NCBI GenBank assembly: GCA_020723345.1
Contig: DYJA01000015.1
Span: 35,221-99,220 of the forward strand
Source of the DNA: Candidatus Aquidulcis sp.
GTDB lineage: Bacteria; Chloroflexota; Anaerolineae; UBA4142
Direction of reading: 5' to 3'
Length of the DNA: 64,000 nt
In this document: positions 16,304 to 23,963 of the stretch, piece after piece
Layout of the letters: each line of letters starts with the position of its first letter
Numbering within the stretch: the stretch's first letter is position 1
Notes under the pieces: generated by a model
Told to the model about the DNA's origin: nothing
Databases searched by the model: none
What the model saw: the letters and a program-made list of their open reading frames with translations, nothing else
Position numbers and translations under genes: made by a program

Positions 16304-17151
16304 CTGTAGTGAGTCAAGTAGAGCAACCACCCACAACGCAATTGGTGATCGAACCGACGCGCGGCTGGGCGGTGCTGAAACTGCGCGAGTTGTGGGAATA
16401 TCGCGAACTGCTCTATTTTCTCGTCTGGCGCGACGTCAAGGTGCGCTACAAGCAGACCGCGCTCGGCGTCGCGTGGATTGTGCTGCAACCGCTCGTCGCG
16501 ACTTTGATCTTCACCGTCGTCTTTGGTCAGTTGGCGAAAATGCCGTCGGGCAATCTGCCGTATCCGCTCTTTGCGTTTGCCGCGCTCTTGCCGTGGAATT
16601 ATTTCGCGGGCGCGCTGACGCGTTCCGGCACGAGTCTGGTCAACAACGCGAACTTGATCACCAAGATTTATTTTCCGCGCCTCGTGATTCCGCTCGCCGG
16701 CGTCATCAACGGGTTGGTGGATTTTGGCATCTCGCTGATCGTGCTGGTTGGCTTGATGATCTATTACGGCGTCGTGCCCGGTCTCGCCATCATCACTCTG
16801 CCACTGTTTCTCTTGCTGGCGATTGGGACTGCGCTCGGCGTGAGTCTGTGGTTATCGGCGTTGGCGGTGCAGTATCGCGATGTGAATCATCTGCTGCCGT
16901 TTCTGTCGCAAGTATGGATGTACGCGACGCCGGTCGTTTATCCCGCGAGTCTGTTCCCAGAACGCTGGCGACCGCTGCTCGGTTTGAATCCGATGGCGGG
17001 CGTGGTCGAAGGATTTCGCTGGGCGTTGACCGGCAGCGGCGACGCGCCGGGTCCGATGTTGCTCGTGTCGGTCGTCGTCGTGGTGGTGCTCGTCGTGAGT
17101 GGTCTCATCTTCTTTCGCAATACCGAGCGGACGTTTGCGGATGTGGTGTGA
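16300..17151 (+). CDS. wzm: ABC-2 type polysaccharide export permease (Wzm-like)
   Basis: 283 residues with six predicted membrane helices. The family opening RELLYFLVWRDVKVRYKQTALGVAWIVLQPL is conserved, as are LPWNYFAGALTRSGTSLVNNANLITKIYFPR and LNPMAGVVEGFRWAL. It forms the channel that exports undecaprenyl-linked glycan, together with a Wzt ATPase. The gene that should follow, wzt, is broken downstream by an inverted vapBC pair; the intact wzt lies 5.5 kb away at 22671. Confidence 0.95.
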   Translation: MTVVSQVEQPPTTQLVIEPTRGWAVLKLRELWEYRELLYFLVWRDVKVRYKQTALGVAWIVLQPLVATLIFTVVFGQLAKMPSGNLPYPLFAFAALLPWNYFAGALTRSGTSLVNNANLITKIYFPRLVIPLAGVINGLVDFGISLIVLVGLMIYYGVVPGLAIITLPLFLLLAIGTALGVSLWLSALAVQYRDVNHLLPFLSQVWMYATPVVYPASLFPERWRPLLGLNPMAGVVEGFRWALTGSGDAPGPMLLVSVVVVVVLVVSGLIFFRNTERTFADVV

Positions 17152-17189
17152 GTCGGTGAATGGCTAATTGCGAAAGGCAACTTGCGGCA

Positions 17190-17609
17190 TCAAGCCCAGG
17201 GGTTGACGAGCGTGAGTCCGGCGTGTTTGAAATCGTCTTCATTGCGCGTGACCAACGCGAGACCGCGCGACGATGCGCTCGCGGCGATGAGCGAGTCCAT
17301 TGCCGACATTGGCTTGCCTTTTGCTTCGAGCGTCGCCGTGAGTTGCCCCCAGCGCAACATGCATTGAATGTCGAGTGGCACAATCCGTTCGCCAAAACGG
17401 ACAAGTAATTCGTCGTCAAGCCAATTACGCAAGGCGACTTTGCGTGGCGAGTCGTGCGATTTCTCGATTCCCTTACGAATCTCACCAAGGGTGATCACGC
17501 TCAAATGAAGACGCGTCTCTTCGATGCCATCTACCCATACGACGACGCGCGGATTCGGATGTTTCGCGACGAACTCAGAAATGACGCAGGTATCGAGAAG
17601 GTAGTTCAT
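17190..17609 (-). CDS. vapC: VapC-type PIN-domain toxin
   Basis: 139 residues with the PIN acidic residues in place: LLDTCVISEF (Asp6), GEIRKG (Glu43), MSAMDSLIAASA (Asp near 104) and ALVTRNEDDF. These are magnesium-dependent ribonucleases. It overlaps the antitoxin stop by 4 bases and is transcribed against the wzm-wzt direction. Confidence 0.92.
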   Translation of the reverse strand: MNYLLDTCVISEFVAKHPNPRVVVWVDGIEETRLHLSVITLGEIRKGIEKSHDSPRKVALRNWLDDELLVRFGERIVPLDIQCMLRWGQLTATLEAKGKPMSAMDSLIAASASSRGLALVTRNEDDFKHAGLTLVNPWA

Positions 17610-17860
17610 AACTTGGGCTCCGGTCGGGCGCGGCTCTTATCGCGCCGGAGATCGCGTGATGCGCGGGTCAGGGGAGAACGACGGAAGAAATCGGAAAGTT
17701 TATCCTGGCGGGAGACAAGTCGGCGATATTCTTCATACGAAAGCAGGATCGCAATCTGTTCGCCGCGCTTGGTAATGAGTTGGGGCCCGCGCCGAAGCGC
17801 TTCGTTGACTACTTCGCTGAAGCGATTCTTCGCTTCCTGCAATTGCCAGGTGTGGATCAT
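17606..17860 (-). CDS. Phd/YefM-type antitoxin
   Basis: 84 residues from ATG 17860 (AGGAGAG site). The N-terminal DNA-binding segment WQLQEAKNRFSEVVNEALRRGPQLITKRGEQIAILLSYEEYRRL is the Phd/YefM signature. The basic C-terminal tail (RRSPLTRASRDLRRDK) would wrap the VapC partner. A perfect-consensus promoter precedes it, probably autoregulated. Confidence 0.9.
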   Translation of the reverse strand: MIHTWQLQEAKNRFSEVVNEALRRGPQLITKRGEQIAILLSYEEYRRLVSRQDKLSDFFRRSPLTRASRDLRRDKSRARPEPKL

Positions 17861-17887
17861 CTTATCTCTCCTGTCTAGTCTGGCTAG

Positions 17888-17916
17888 ATTATAGGCGAGA
17901 CCGGAATCTTTGTCAA
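17888..17916 (-). promoter_or_regulatory. Consensus promoter of the vapBC-like module
   Basis: Leftwards: TTGACA (17916-17911), a 17-bp spacer, TATAAT (17893-17888); both boxes match consensus exactly. It lies 8 bases upstream of the wzt remnant start on the other strand. Confidence 0.85.
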
Positions 17917-17975
17917 ATTGATCAATGTCTGACCTCGCGCTCCGCGTCGAAAATCTCTCCAAACTCTATCACATC

Positions 17976-18002
17976 GTCCTTCGACTATCGCTCAGGATAG
18001 CG
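17976..18002. repeat. CCTTCGACT..GCTCAGG mini-repeat, inverted partner at 18234-18255
   Basis: GTCCTTCGACTATCGCTCAGGATAGCG is the reverse of the CCTGAGC..GTCGAAGGAC copy at 18234-18255. The same inverted pair brackets wzt remnant 2 (19179-19205 and 19320-19341), and a larger relative lies in the 46686-46806 element. Confidence 0.8.
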
Positions 18003-18029
18003 CAAAAGCGGCACGATACGCTGCGAGAT

Positions 18030-18106
18030 GCAATTGCGAATTGCGGATTGCAAATTGCGAACCTTGTTGGGCGGAATCGCAATTCGCAATTTGCTAATCG
18101 CAATTC
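18030..18106. repeat. GCAATTGCGAATTGC-type tract in wzt remnant 1
   Basis: Two clusters of GAATTGC/GCAATTC units in inverse orientation around a 14-base centre. It sits in the linker between the first helix and the IWALKD strand, the same place as a different repeat in remnant 3. Confidence 0.75.
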
Positions 18107-18317
18107 TGATGATACCATCTGGGCGCTCAAGGACGTTTCCTTCGAGGTCAAGCGTGGCGAAGTGGTGGGCATCATTGGGCGCAACGGCGCGGGCAAAAGC
18201 ACGCTGCTCAAAATCCTTTCACGTATCACCGAGGTCCTGAGCAGCGTCGAAGGACGAAAGGGCGCGCGATCATTGACGGGCGCGTGGGTTTGTGGTTGAG
18301 AGTCGGAGATGTTGCAG

Positions 18318-18346
18318 TTGACTGTCGGTTGGGCAGGAGGTATACT
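18318..18346 (+). promoter_or_regulatory. Promoter of the UPF0175/DUF3368 module
   Basis: TTGACT (18318-18323), a 17-bp spacer, TATACT (18341-18346). The surrounding sequence resembles the promoter at 19416-19444. Confidence 0.75.
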
Positions 18347-18374
18347 ACCGCGCGAAATCCGCGAGGAGGTGAAT

Positions 18375-18638
18375 ATGGAAATGACGCAGATTGTGATTGA
18401 TGTGCCACGCGATGTTTTGGACGCCGTGAAACTACCGCGTCCCGAAGTGGAAAAAGAACTACGCCAGGAATTGGCTTTGGCGCTGTACGAACGCGGCGCG
18501 CTCGCGTTGGGCAAGGCGCGCGAACTGGCCGGACTGACCCGGTGGGAGTTTGAGGAATTATTGGGACGACGTCGCATCGTGCGTCATTACACGGCAGCGG
18601 ATCTCGCCGAGGACATCCACTATGCCGATAGTAATTAG
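18375..18638 (+). CDS. UPF0175 family antitoxin candidate
   Basis: 87 residues from ATG 18375 with a strong GAGGAGGT site; the open frame upstream of it is not used. The family pattern is clear: VIDVPRDVLDAV, KELRQELALALYERGALALGKARELAGLTRWEFEELLGRRRI, which is a ribbon/helix start followed by a helix-turn-helix. It overlaps the DUF3368 gene by 17 bases. UPF0175/DUF3368 pairs resemble toxin-antitoxin modules. Confidence 0.88.
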   Translation: MEMTQIVIDVPRDVLDAVKLPRPEVEKELRQELALALYERGALALGKARELAGLTRWEFEELLGRRRIVRHYTAADLAEDIHYADSN

Positions 18639-19119
18639 CGATTCATCTACCTTGATTCATCTCGCCGCGATTGGACGTCTCGATTTGCTCCGCGCGTTTT
18701 ACGGTCGCATTGTCATTTCCCCGGCTGTATGGAAAGAAGTGGTTGAGCAGGGACGCGAACGCGCCGGCGCGGCTGAAGTCGAACGGGGTAAACACGACGG
18801 ATGGATTGAGATTCAATCGGCAACGAACCAGCCCTTGCTGCGCTTGTTGGAGCACGGGTTGGACGAAGGTGAGGCGCAGACGATCGCGCTTGCCGTCGAG
18901 CAGCCAGAGGCATTGGTCTTGCTGGATGAGTCTGACGCGCGTCAAATTGCTGCCGTTTACAACTTGCGCAAGACCGGCGCAATCGGAGTACTCATCCGCG
19001 CCAAGCGCGAGGGAAAAATCGCATCTCTGAGGACGGAACTGGATCGGTTGCGCGGTCCGGGCGGATTCTGGATTGATGAGGGACTGTATCGTCAAGCGTT
19101 GCAAGCGGTCGGAGAGTAA
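18622..19119 (+). CDS. DUF3368 PIN-like toxin candidate
   Basis: 165 residues. DUF3368 is a PIN-related family. Visible motifs are VISDSSTLIHLAAIGRLDLL at the start, VWKEVVEQG, GLDEGEAQTIALAV and LLDESDARQIA, which contain the conserved acidic residues. The likely activity is ribonuclease, neutralised by the UPF0175 partner. It ends 8 bases before wzt remnant 2. Confidence 0.88.
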   Translation: MPIVISDSSTLIHLAAIGRLDLLRAFYGRIVISPAVWKEVVEQGRERAGAAEVERGKHDGWIEIQSATNQPLLRLLEHGLDEGEAQTIALAVEQPEALVLLDESDARQIAAVYNLRKTGAIGVLIRAKREGKIASLRTELDRLRGPGGFWIDEGLYRQALQAVGE

Positions 19120-19127
19120 ACTTCATC

Positions 19128-19396
19128 ATGTTTGACCTCGCGCTCCGCGTCGAAAACCTTTCCAAACTCTATCACATCGTCCTTCGACTGTCGCTCAGGA
19201 TAGCGCAAAAGCGGCACGATACGCTGCGGGATGTGATTGGAAGTTGGAAGATAGATTTGGGCGCAACGGCGCGGGCAAAAGCACACTGCTCAAAACCGAA
19301 GGTCTTGCGCATCACCGAGGTCCTGAGCAGCGTCGAAGGACGAAAGGGCGCGCGATTATTGACGGACGCGTGGGTTCGCTGTTGGAAGGTGATGCT
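19128..19396 (+). pseudogene. wzt 5' remnant 2 (internally deleted)
   Basis: It starts with the same wzt N-terminus as remnant 1 (one residue changed). After [12 protein letters not shown] it jumps, out of frame, to the Walker A region (the bases of [11 protein letters not shown] are present in another frame), deleting the IWALKDVSF strand. The CCTGAGC..GTCGAAGGAC insert follows as in remnant 1, and a short stretch of the IIDGRVGSLLE region ends it. It is not functional. Confidence 0.88.
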
Positions 19397-19415
19397 AACA
19401 AAGGTGATGCTGCGG

Positions 19416-19444
19416 TTGACTGAGCGTCTGGCAGAGGATATACT
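19416..19444 (+). promoter_or_regulatory. Promoter of the second hicBA module
   Basis: TTGACT (19416-19421), a 17-bp spacer, TATACT (19439-19444). A GGGAGGA site precedes ATG 19484. Confidence 0.75.
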
Positions 19445-19483
19445 AATGAAAAAATGCGGGTTCACCCGACGGGAGGAAATATC

Positions 19484-19747
19484 ATGCAGACTCTAATTGC
19501 GCGCATAGAAATCTTTCGCGAAGGCGATTTGTACATCGGGCTCTGTCCCGACCTGGATGTTTCCAGTTTCGGAAAAACGATTGAAGAAGCAAAGTCCTCC
19601 GTGCAAGAGGCACTGGCTGCCTTTATCGAGGAGTGCACGGCGATGGGCACACTCGTGGAGGTTCTAGAAGAAGCCGGTTTCGTCCGCCAGAATGGGACAT
19701 GGCTGTCGCGTCAACCGGTGTCCGCCGAATTGCTTGTGGTGATGTGA
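19484..19747 (+). CDS. hicB: HicB-like antitoxin
   Basis: 87 residues from ATG 19484. It has the HicB fold: LIARIEIFREGDLYIGLCPDLDVSSFGKTIEEAKSSVQEALAAFIEECTAMG. It lies 8 bases before the hicA-like gene. The order is antitoxin first, as in the module at 3312-3814, but the two modules are not close in sequence. Confidence 0.87.
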   Translation: MQTLIARIEIFREGDLYIGLCPDLDVSSFGKTIEEAKSSVQEALAAFIEECTAMGTLVEVLEEAGFVRQNGTWLSRQPVSAELLVVM

Positions 19748-19755
19748 GACCCAAC

Positions 19756-19995
19756 ATGGCACAACGTAAAATCACCCCCATCGCCTATCAGAAACTTGTC
19801 CAAGTATTTGAGTTGGACGGCTTTGTCGTCAAGCGTCGAAAAGGCGATCACCTTGTGCTAACCAAGTCGGCGATCAAGCGCCCGGTCGTGATCAAGACCA
19901 GCCCGCACCAAGTGCCCGTTACACACATCTTGACGAATATGAGGACAGCGGGGATGAGCCGCGAGCGCTACTTTGAGTTGCTCGACAAGGTTTGA
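19756..19995 (+). CDS. hicA: HicA-like toxin
   Basis: 79 residues from ATG 19756. Signature: YQKLVQVFELDGFVVKRRKGDHLVLTK (catalytic histidine in GDH), then VVIKTSPHQVPVTHILTNMRTAGMSRERYFELL. It ends 6 bases before wzt remnant 3. Confidence 0.87.
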   Translation: MAQRKITPIAYQKLVQVFELDGFVVKRRKGDHLVLTKSAIKRPVVIKTSPHQVPVTHILTNMRTAGMSRERYFELLDKV

Positions 19996-20001
19996 TTGAC
20001 C

Positions 20002-21735
20002 ATGTCTGACCTCGCGATCCGCGTCGAAAACCTCTCTAAACTCTATCACCTCGGCAAAGCGCAAAAGCGCCACGATACGCTGCGGGATGTGATTGGAAGT
20101 TGGAAGATAGAAGTTGGAAGTTGGATCAGCCAACTCGCGCGTCCAATCTCCAATCTCCAATCTCCAACCTCCAACGTCCAACCTCCAACCTCCGATGACA
20201 CCATCTGGGCGCTAAAGGACGTTTCCTTCGACGTCAAGCGCGGCGAGGTGGTGGGCATCATTGGGCGCAACGGCGCGGGCAAAAGCACGCTGCCAAATAG
20301 TCTTGCTCGAACGTTGTTTGTTGGGCTGTCTTTGGCGATAGCCATTGTTTTTTCTCCCCACGTTGTCTACTCTCAGACTCCGGTGGGGAGTTGGTCTACC
20401 CCAGTCAAACTATCGGCTCAGGAGCATGGTTACGCGGATCCAGCATCTTTGACGGTGACGCCGGACAACAAAGTGCATGCCTTGTGGACGGAGACTCCCA
20501 ATGAAAAGGATCAGCAATCCTTCATCGGTTATTATGCGCGATGGGATAGTGGGCGGTGGGCGCGCCCGGGCGACGTCTTGGCTATGCCAGGCGGTGTACG
20601 GAGTCCTTCGATTACGGCTGATACTTTTGGTACTTTGCATGCGGTCTTCGTAAGTAGCGGCGGTTTGTACTATACTCAAGCCGACAGTCGTGTGGCAGAG
20701 TCTGTGCGTTCTTGGACTACACCGGTTCCACTTGGCGTAGGGTCAGGTAATATCTCGATTGCGCCTGATGGAATGTTGCATGTCTATTTTGTCCAACCTA
20801 CTGCAGTTGGTGCTCTCTTCCATACATCCTCGATCAACAATGGTCAAACGTGGAGCACACCACGAAAGATTGCCGAGGGACAACAAGACAGTATGGTCGT
20901 CAGCACTAGTTTCGTTGATTCCAAGGGACGCCTGCACGTAATCTGGGAGGAAGTGGATTTTTCCAAGAGTGGTTATGGGCGTGCGATTTATTATCTGCGC
21001 TCGACGGACCAGGGATTGAGTTGGTCTCAGCCGCTCCAAGTGGATACAATCTTCTCTGGTGAATATCAGAGCGGCTATGGCCCGGGCTCACCTTCTTTCG
21101 CGCACACTCCCGATGATACACTGCACATTGTCTGGGATGGCGCGCCGCGGGGCGAACGTCACTACATCTCATCGCGAGATGGTGGTCGTACTTGGTCTAA
21201 ACCAAAGACGCTTGGCGCTTTTCGCGGACTTACAGGGGCGAATGTTATGGCGGTGGATAGCGCCGGCGTGATCCACTTGGTCAACGGAACTTTGACTGAT
21301 GAATTGTACTATATGTCGTTGTCGCAAGGTGTCTGGTCGAATCCGGTCAGTATTGCCGCGAACACCAAAGTCGCTCAAAAGGCACCTCATTTTCCAAGTA
21401 TCGTTGTGAGCGGCGGAAATCGTCTGGTTGTTACATGGCAGGAACGCAGCGATGGTTCGTTGTGGACGATGGATGGTCGAAGTCAATCGCCGGCGGTGGC
21501 ACCCTCAACTCTGGCGTCAAGACCGGCGACAGCTGTTCCAAGTGTAGCCGCTCCTCCAATGTCTACGATTCGACCCACATTGACGCCGGCCCGGTCGGCG
21601 AATGTGCCACTGGCTAGTTCAGAAGTTCCGCCCACTTTGGATCAGAGTTTGAGTGTGTTGGGTGGCGTGGCGTTGGCGGGTCTGCTGGTTTTTATTGTTG
21701 TGATTTGGTTTGGAGTGATTCGGCGGCATGTCTGA
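20002..21735 (+). CDS. Chimeric ORF: wzt remnant 3 fused to a BNR-repeat sialidase-like protein
   Basis: About 577 residues from ATG 20002. Residues 1-95 are the Wzt N-terminus through Walker A ([10 protein letters not shown]). At about 20293 the sequence switches to [26 protein letters not shown], a signal-peptide-like segment, then to a secreted protein with repeated WST/WSxP and BNR-like Asp-box strands ([34 protein letters not shown]). A Pro/Ser/Thr-rich linker and a C-terminal membrane helix with VIRRHV end it. The BNR gene seems to have lost its own start by recombination into wzt. With an internal signal, function is doubtful. A repeat tract fills 20093-20193. Confidence 0.85.
   Translation: MSDLAIRVENLSKLYHLGKAQKRHDTLRDVIGSWKIEVGSWISQLARPISNLQSPTSNVQPPTSDDTIWALKDVSFDVKRGEVVGIIGRNGAGKSTLPNSLARTLFVGLSLAIAIVFSPHVVYSQTPVGSWSTPVKLSAQEHGYADPASLTVTPDNKVHALWTETPNEKDQQSFIGYYARWDSGRWARPGDVLAMPGGVRSPSITADTFGTLHAVFVSSGGLYYTQADSRVAESVRSWTTPVPLGVGSGNISIAPDGMLHVYFVQPTAVGALFHTSSINNGQTWSTPRKIAEGQQDSMVVSTSFVDSKGRLHVIWEEVDFSKSGYGRAIYYLRSTDQGLSWSQPLQVDTIFSGEYQSGYGPGSPSFAHTPDDTLHIVWDGAPRGERHYISSRDGGRTWSKPKTLGAFRGLTGANVMAVDSAGVIHLVNGTLTDELYYMSLSQGVWSNPVSIAANTKVAQKAPHFPSIVVSGGNRLVVTWQERSDGSLWTMDGRSQSPAVAPSTLASRPATAVPSVAAPPMSTIRPTLTPARSANVPLASSEVPPTLDQSLSVLGGVALAGLLVFIVVIWFGVIRRHV
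20093..20193. repeat. TTGGAAGTTGGAAGATAG / CTCCAATCTCCAACC tract
   Basis: Direct units in both orientations, forming a large imperfect inverted repeat within wzt remnant 3, in frame. A short piece of the same tract is at 19238-19256 in remnant 2. Confidence 0.8.
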
Positions 21736-22543
21736 TGCAACGCCATATGTACAAGAGTTTTATCAGGGACTTGCATCCGGGGTACGGTCCTCAGCGAGAG
21801 TTGTTGTGCCTCTGGTGGTGCAGCTCCTCCAGCCAAAAAGCGTGATTGACGTTGGGTGTGGCACAGGTATATGGCTATCTGTGTTTAGAGAACAAGGCGT
21901 CCACGATATTTGTGGTTTAGACGGTGGATATGTGGGTCGCGATATGTTGGAAATTCCCCCGGAGAATTTCATACCATTCGATTTGACTCGCCCCATCAAG
22001 ATGGATCGTGAATTTGACTTGGTGATTTCGTTAGAGGTTGCAGAGCATCTTCCGGAAGACTATGCTGAACAATTCGTTGATTCACTAGTTGGGCTTGGCT
22101 CTGTAATCCTATTTTCTGCGGCGATCCCTTTTCAAGGTGGACTCAATCATGTGAATGAACAATGGCAAGATTATTGGGTTGCGATGTTTCAGCGAAGAGA
22201 ATATATTGTCGTGGATTGTATTCGAGAGCATGTTTGGAAAAATGACGCCGTTGATCCTTGGTATGCGCAAAATATGTTCTTGTTTGTGAAGCGAAGTCGG
22301 GTTTCCCCGTCGGAATCGTTCAGGAAAGTGCTGGAGCATTCGGGTATGTCGGCGTTTTCTGTTGTGCATCCACAGATCTATTTACAGGTCGCGACAAGAC
22401 TCGCACAAGCATTGAGTGATGCCAACCCCAACACAATGGCATTTTCCAAATTACTGGCAGCACTGCCGGTCGTGTTTTTCAGGGCTTTGACGTGGCGCGC
22501 CCAACGTGTTTGGATGAACATTTTCCCCGAATGGTCGAAATGA
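21728..22543 (+). CDS. Class I SAM-dependent methyltransferase
   Basis: 271 residues. The SAM motif I is [15 protein letters not shown] near residue 39, with [25 protein letters not shown] following, the usual pattern of small-molecule methyltransferases. It overlaps the BNR chimera by 8 bases. GC content and codon use are lower than upstream, in line with the island that continues to 26.2 kb. It may methylate a sugar or cap the glycan, since Wzt-type export often uses a methylated terminal residue. Confidence 0.88.
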   Translation: MSDATPYVQEFYQGLASGVRSSARVVVPLVVQLLQPKSVIDVGCGTGIWLSVFREQGVHDICGLDGGYVGRDMLEIPPENFIPFDLTRPIKMDREFDLVISLEVAEHLPEDYAEQFVDSLVGLGSVILFSAAIPFQGGLNHVNEQWQDYWVAMFQRREYIVVDCIREHVWKNDAVDPWYAQNMFLFVKRSRVSPSESFRKVLEHSGMSAFSVVHPQIYLQVATRLAQALSDANPNTMAFSKLLAALPVVFFRALTWRAQRVWMNIFPEWSK

Positions 22544-22547
22544 TTGA

Positions 22548-22662
22548 CACTGTAGCATTGCAACCGCAGAGACCGCAGAGACGCAGAGAAAAAATCCAAA
22601 TCTCTGCGCTCTCTGCGCCTCTGCGGTGATTCAATCGGTGAACATGCTACAGTCTCAAATGA
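22548..22662. repeat. CCGCAGAGACGCAGAG long inverted repeat
   Basis: Outer arms ACTGTAGCAT and ATGCTACAGT enclose CCGCAGAGACCGCAGAGACGCAGAG and its inverse CTCTGCGC...CTCTGCGGT. This fills the gap between the methyltransferase and wzt. Similar sequences are dispersed in many bacteria and archaea. Confidence 0.88.
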
Positions 22663-22670
22663 TTTGACAG

Positions 22671-23900
22671 ATGAATAACGGCGCAATCCGAATCGAGAAC
22701 TTGAGCAAGCAGTACTCTATCGGCAGGCTACAGAAACGACAAGATACATTGCGGGATGTCTTGATGGAGGGGGTGCGCGCGTCAGCAAAGTGGTTTTCAG
22801 CGAGGCACCAAGCACAAAGCCGCGCAGATCAAAATGTGATTTGGGCACTCAAGGATGTCTCATTCCAAATTGAGCGCGGCGAAGTTGTGGGCGTTATCGG
22901 TCGGAACGGTGCAGGGAAAAGTACTCTTCTGAAAATCCTTTCGCGGATCACTGAGCCGACCAAAGGTCGGGCAATCATTAGTGGAAGAGTGGGTTCATTA
23001 CTAGAGGTGGGAACGGGCTTTCACCCCGAACTGACCGGGCGCGAGAACATTTATTTGAATGCCGCAGTACTTGGCATGAAGCGGGTCGAAATCAATCGCA
23101 AGTTTGATGAGATCGTGGAATTTGCCGAAATTGCCAAGTTCCTTGATACGCCAGTCAAGCGCTATTCAAGCGGAATGTACGTCCGTTTGGCTTTTGCTGT
23201 GGCGGCACATCTTGAGCCCGAGATTCTTCTGGTGGACGAAGTGTTAGCAGTGGGGGATGCGGCATTTCAGACCAAATGCTTGGGAAAGATGCGCGATATT
23301 GGCAATAGTGGCAGAACTGTGTTATTTGTCAGCCACTCTATGTCAGCAGTCCAGCGGTTATGTAGCAGAGGAATATTGCTCGAAAGCGGAACTGTGAAAT
23401 GTGATGCCCCTGTCCGAACGGCTGTAGAGAAATATCTTTCTTCCAATGTCGGTTCTACGTATCAAAGTGTTTCTGGTATAGTGGACAAGCCCACCATTGA
23501 AAAGGCAAGTTGGGAATTGACCGGGGTAGACGAGATAACGCTTGATGTTTCTTTCAAATCTCCGCACAGGCTTTGTCCTCCCGTTTTGGGTTTCGTTGTC
23601 TATGATGCGCTTGGAATTCCTGTCTTTGGCACCAACCCAAGACTAGACCCTCACGCAAGTCTTCCCGATTCAATGCAAGAAGGCAACGTCCGCGTTCAAA
23701 TTTCTGTCGAAGCCCTGCGTCCGGGCACTTACTATGTTTCGCTGTGGTTAGGCGATCAATACCAGGATTATTGCCAAGTTGATCATGCCATACGATTTGA
23801 GTTGAAACCCGGAATGTTGAATTCACCAGTGGCTCAGCCACACATTATCGGTAGTACCTTTTTGAAGACGCGGTGGCAGTATGATCCTCAAGCCCGCTGA
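22671..23900 (+). CDS. wzt: Intact polysaccharide ABC transporter ATPase with C-terminal glycan-binding domain (Wzt)
   Basis: 409 residues. Walker [10 protein letters not shown] (77-85), signature YSSGMYVRLAFA, Walker B LLVDEVLAVGD and H-loop VSHSM are all present. The extra C-terminal domain (about 255-409) resembles the Wzt_C beta-sandwich that recognises the glycan end (RPGTYYVSLWLGDQ, LKPGML). It would power export with Wzm. It is in a lower-GC segment and differs clearly from the three upstream remnants, so it was probably acquired with the neighbouring glycosyltransferases and replaced the original wzt. Confidence 0.95.
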   Translation: MNNGAIRIENLSKQYSIGRLQKRQDTLRDVLMEGVRASAKWFSARHQAQSRADQNVIWALKDVSFQIERGEVVGVIGRNGAGKSTLLKILSRITEPTKGRAIISGRVGSLLEVGTGFHPELTGRENIYLNAAVLGMKRVEINRKFDEIVEFAEIAKFLDTPVKRYSSGMYVRLAFAVAAHLEPEILLVDEVLAVGDAAFQTKCLGKMRDIGNSGRTVLFVSHSMSAVQRLCSRGILLESGTVKCDAPVRTAVEKYLSSNVGSTYQSVSGIVDKPTIEKASWELTGVDEITLDVSFKSPHRLCPPVLGFVVYDALGIPVFGTNPRLDPHASLPDSMQEGNVRVQISVEALRPGTYYVSLWLGDQYQDYCQVDHAIRFELKPGMLNSPVAQPHIIGSTFLKTRWQYDPQAR

Positions 23901-23963
23901 CTTGCTCGCACATACACACTTGGGTGTGGTTTCCCTCCGGGATCGTTCAGAGAACGCGCGCCA

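Larger units (their letters stand above)
17925..18299 (+). pseudogene. wzt 5' remnant 1 (truncated ABC ATPase)
   Basis: The N-terminus of a polysaccharide-export ATPase ([56 protein letters not shown]) is intact through Walker A, then the frame shifts at a CCTGAGCAGCGTCGAAGG insert and stops after VCG. In another frame the family sequence (IIDGRVG) continues a few codons and is then lost. The linker before IWALKD holds a GCAATTGCGAATTGC repeat (18030-18106). Walker B and the signature are absent, so it cannot be a working ATPase. Confidence 0.9.

Noticed and set aside
17925..18299. Functional short ABC protein
   Set aside because: It lacks the signature motif and Walker B, and ends in a frameshifted tail after a repeat insert.
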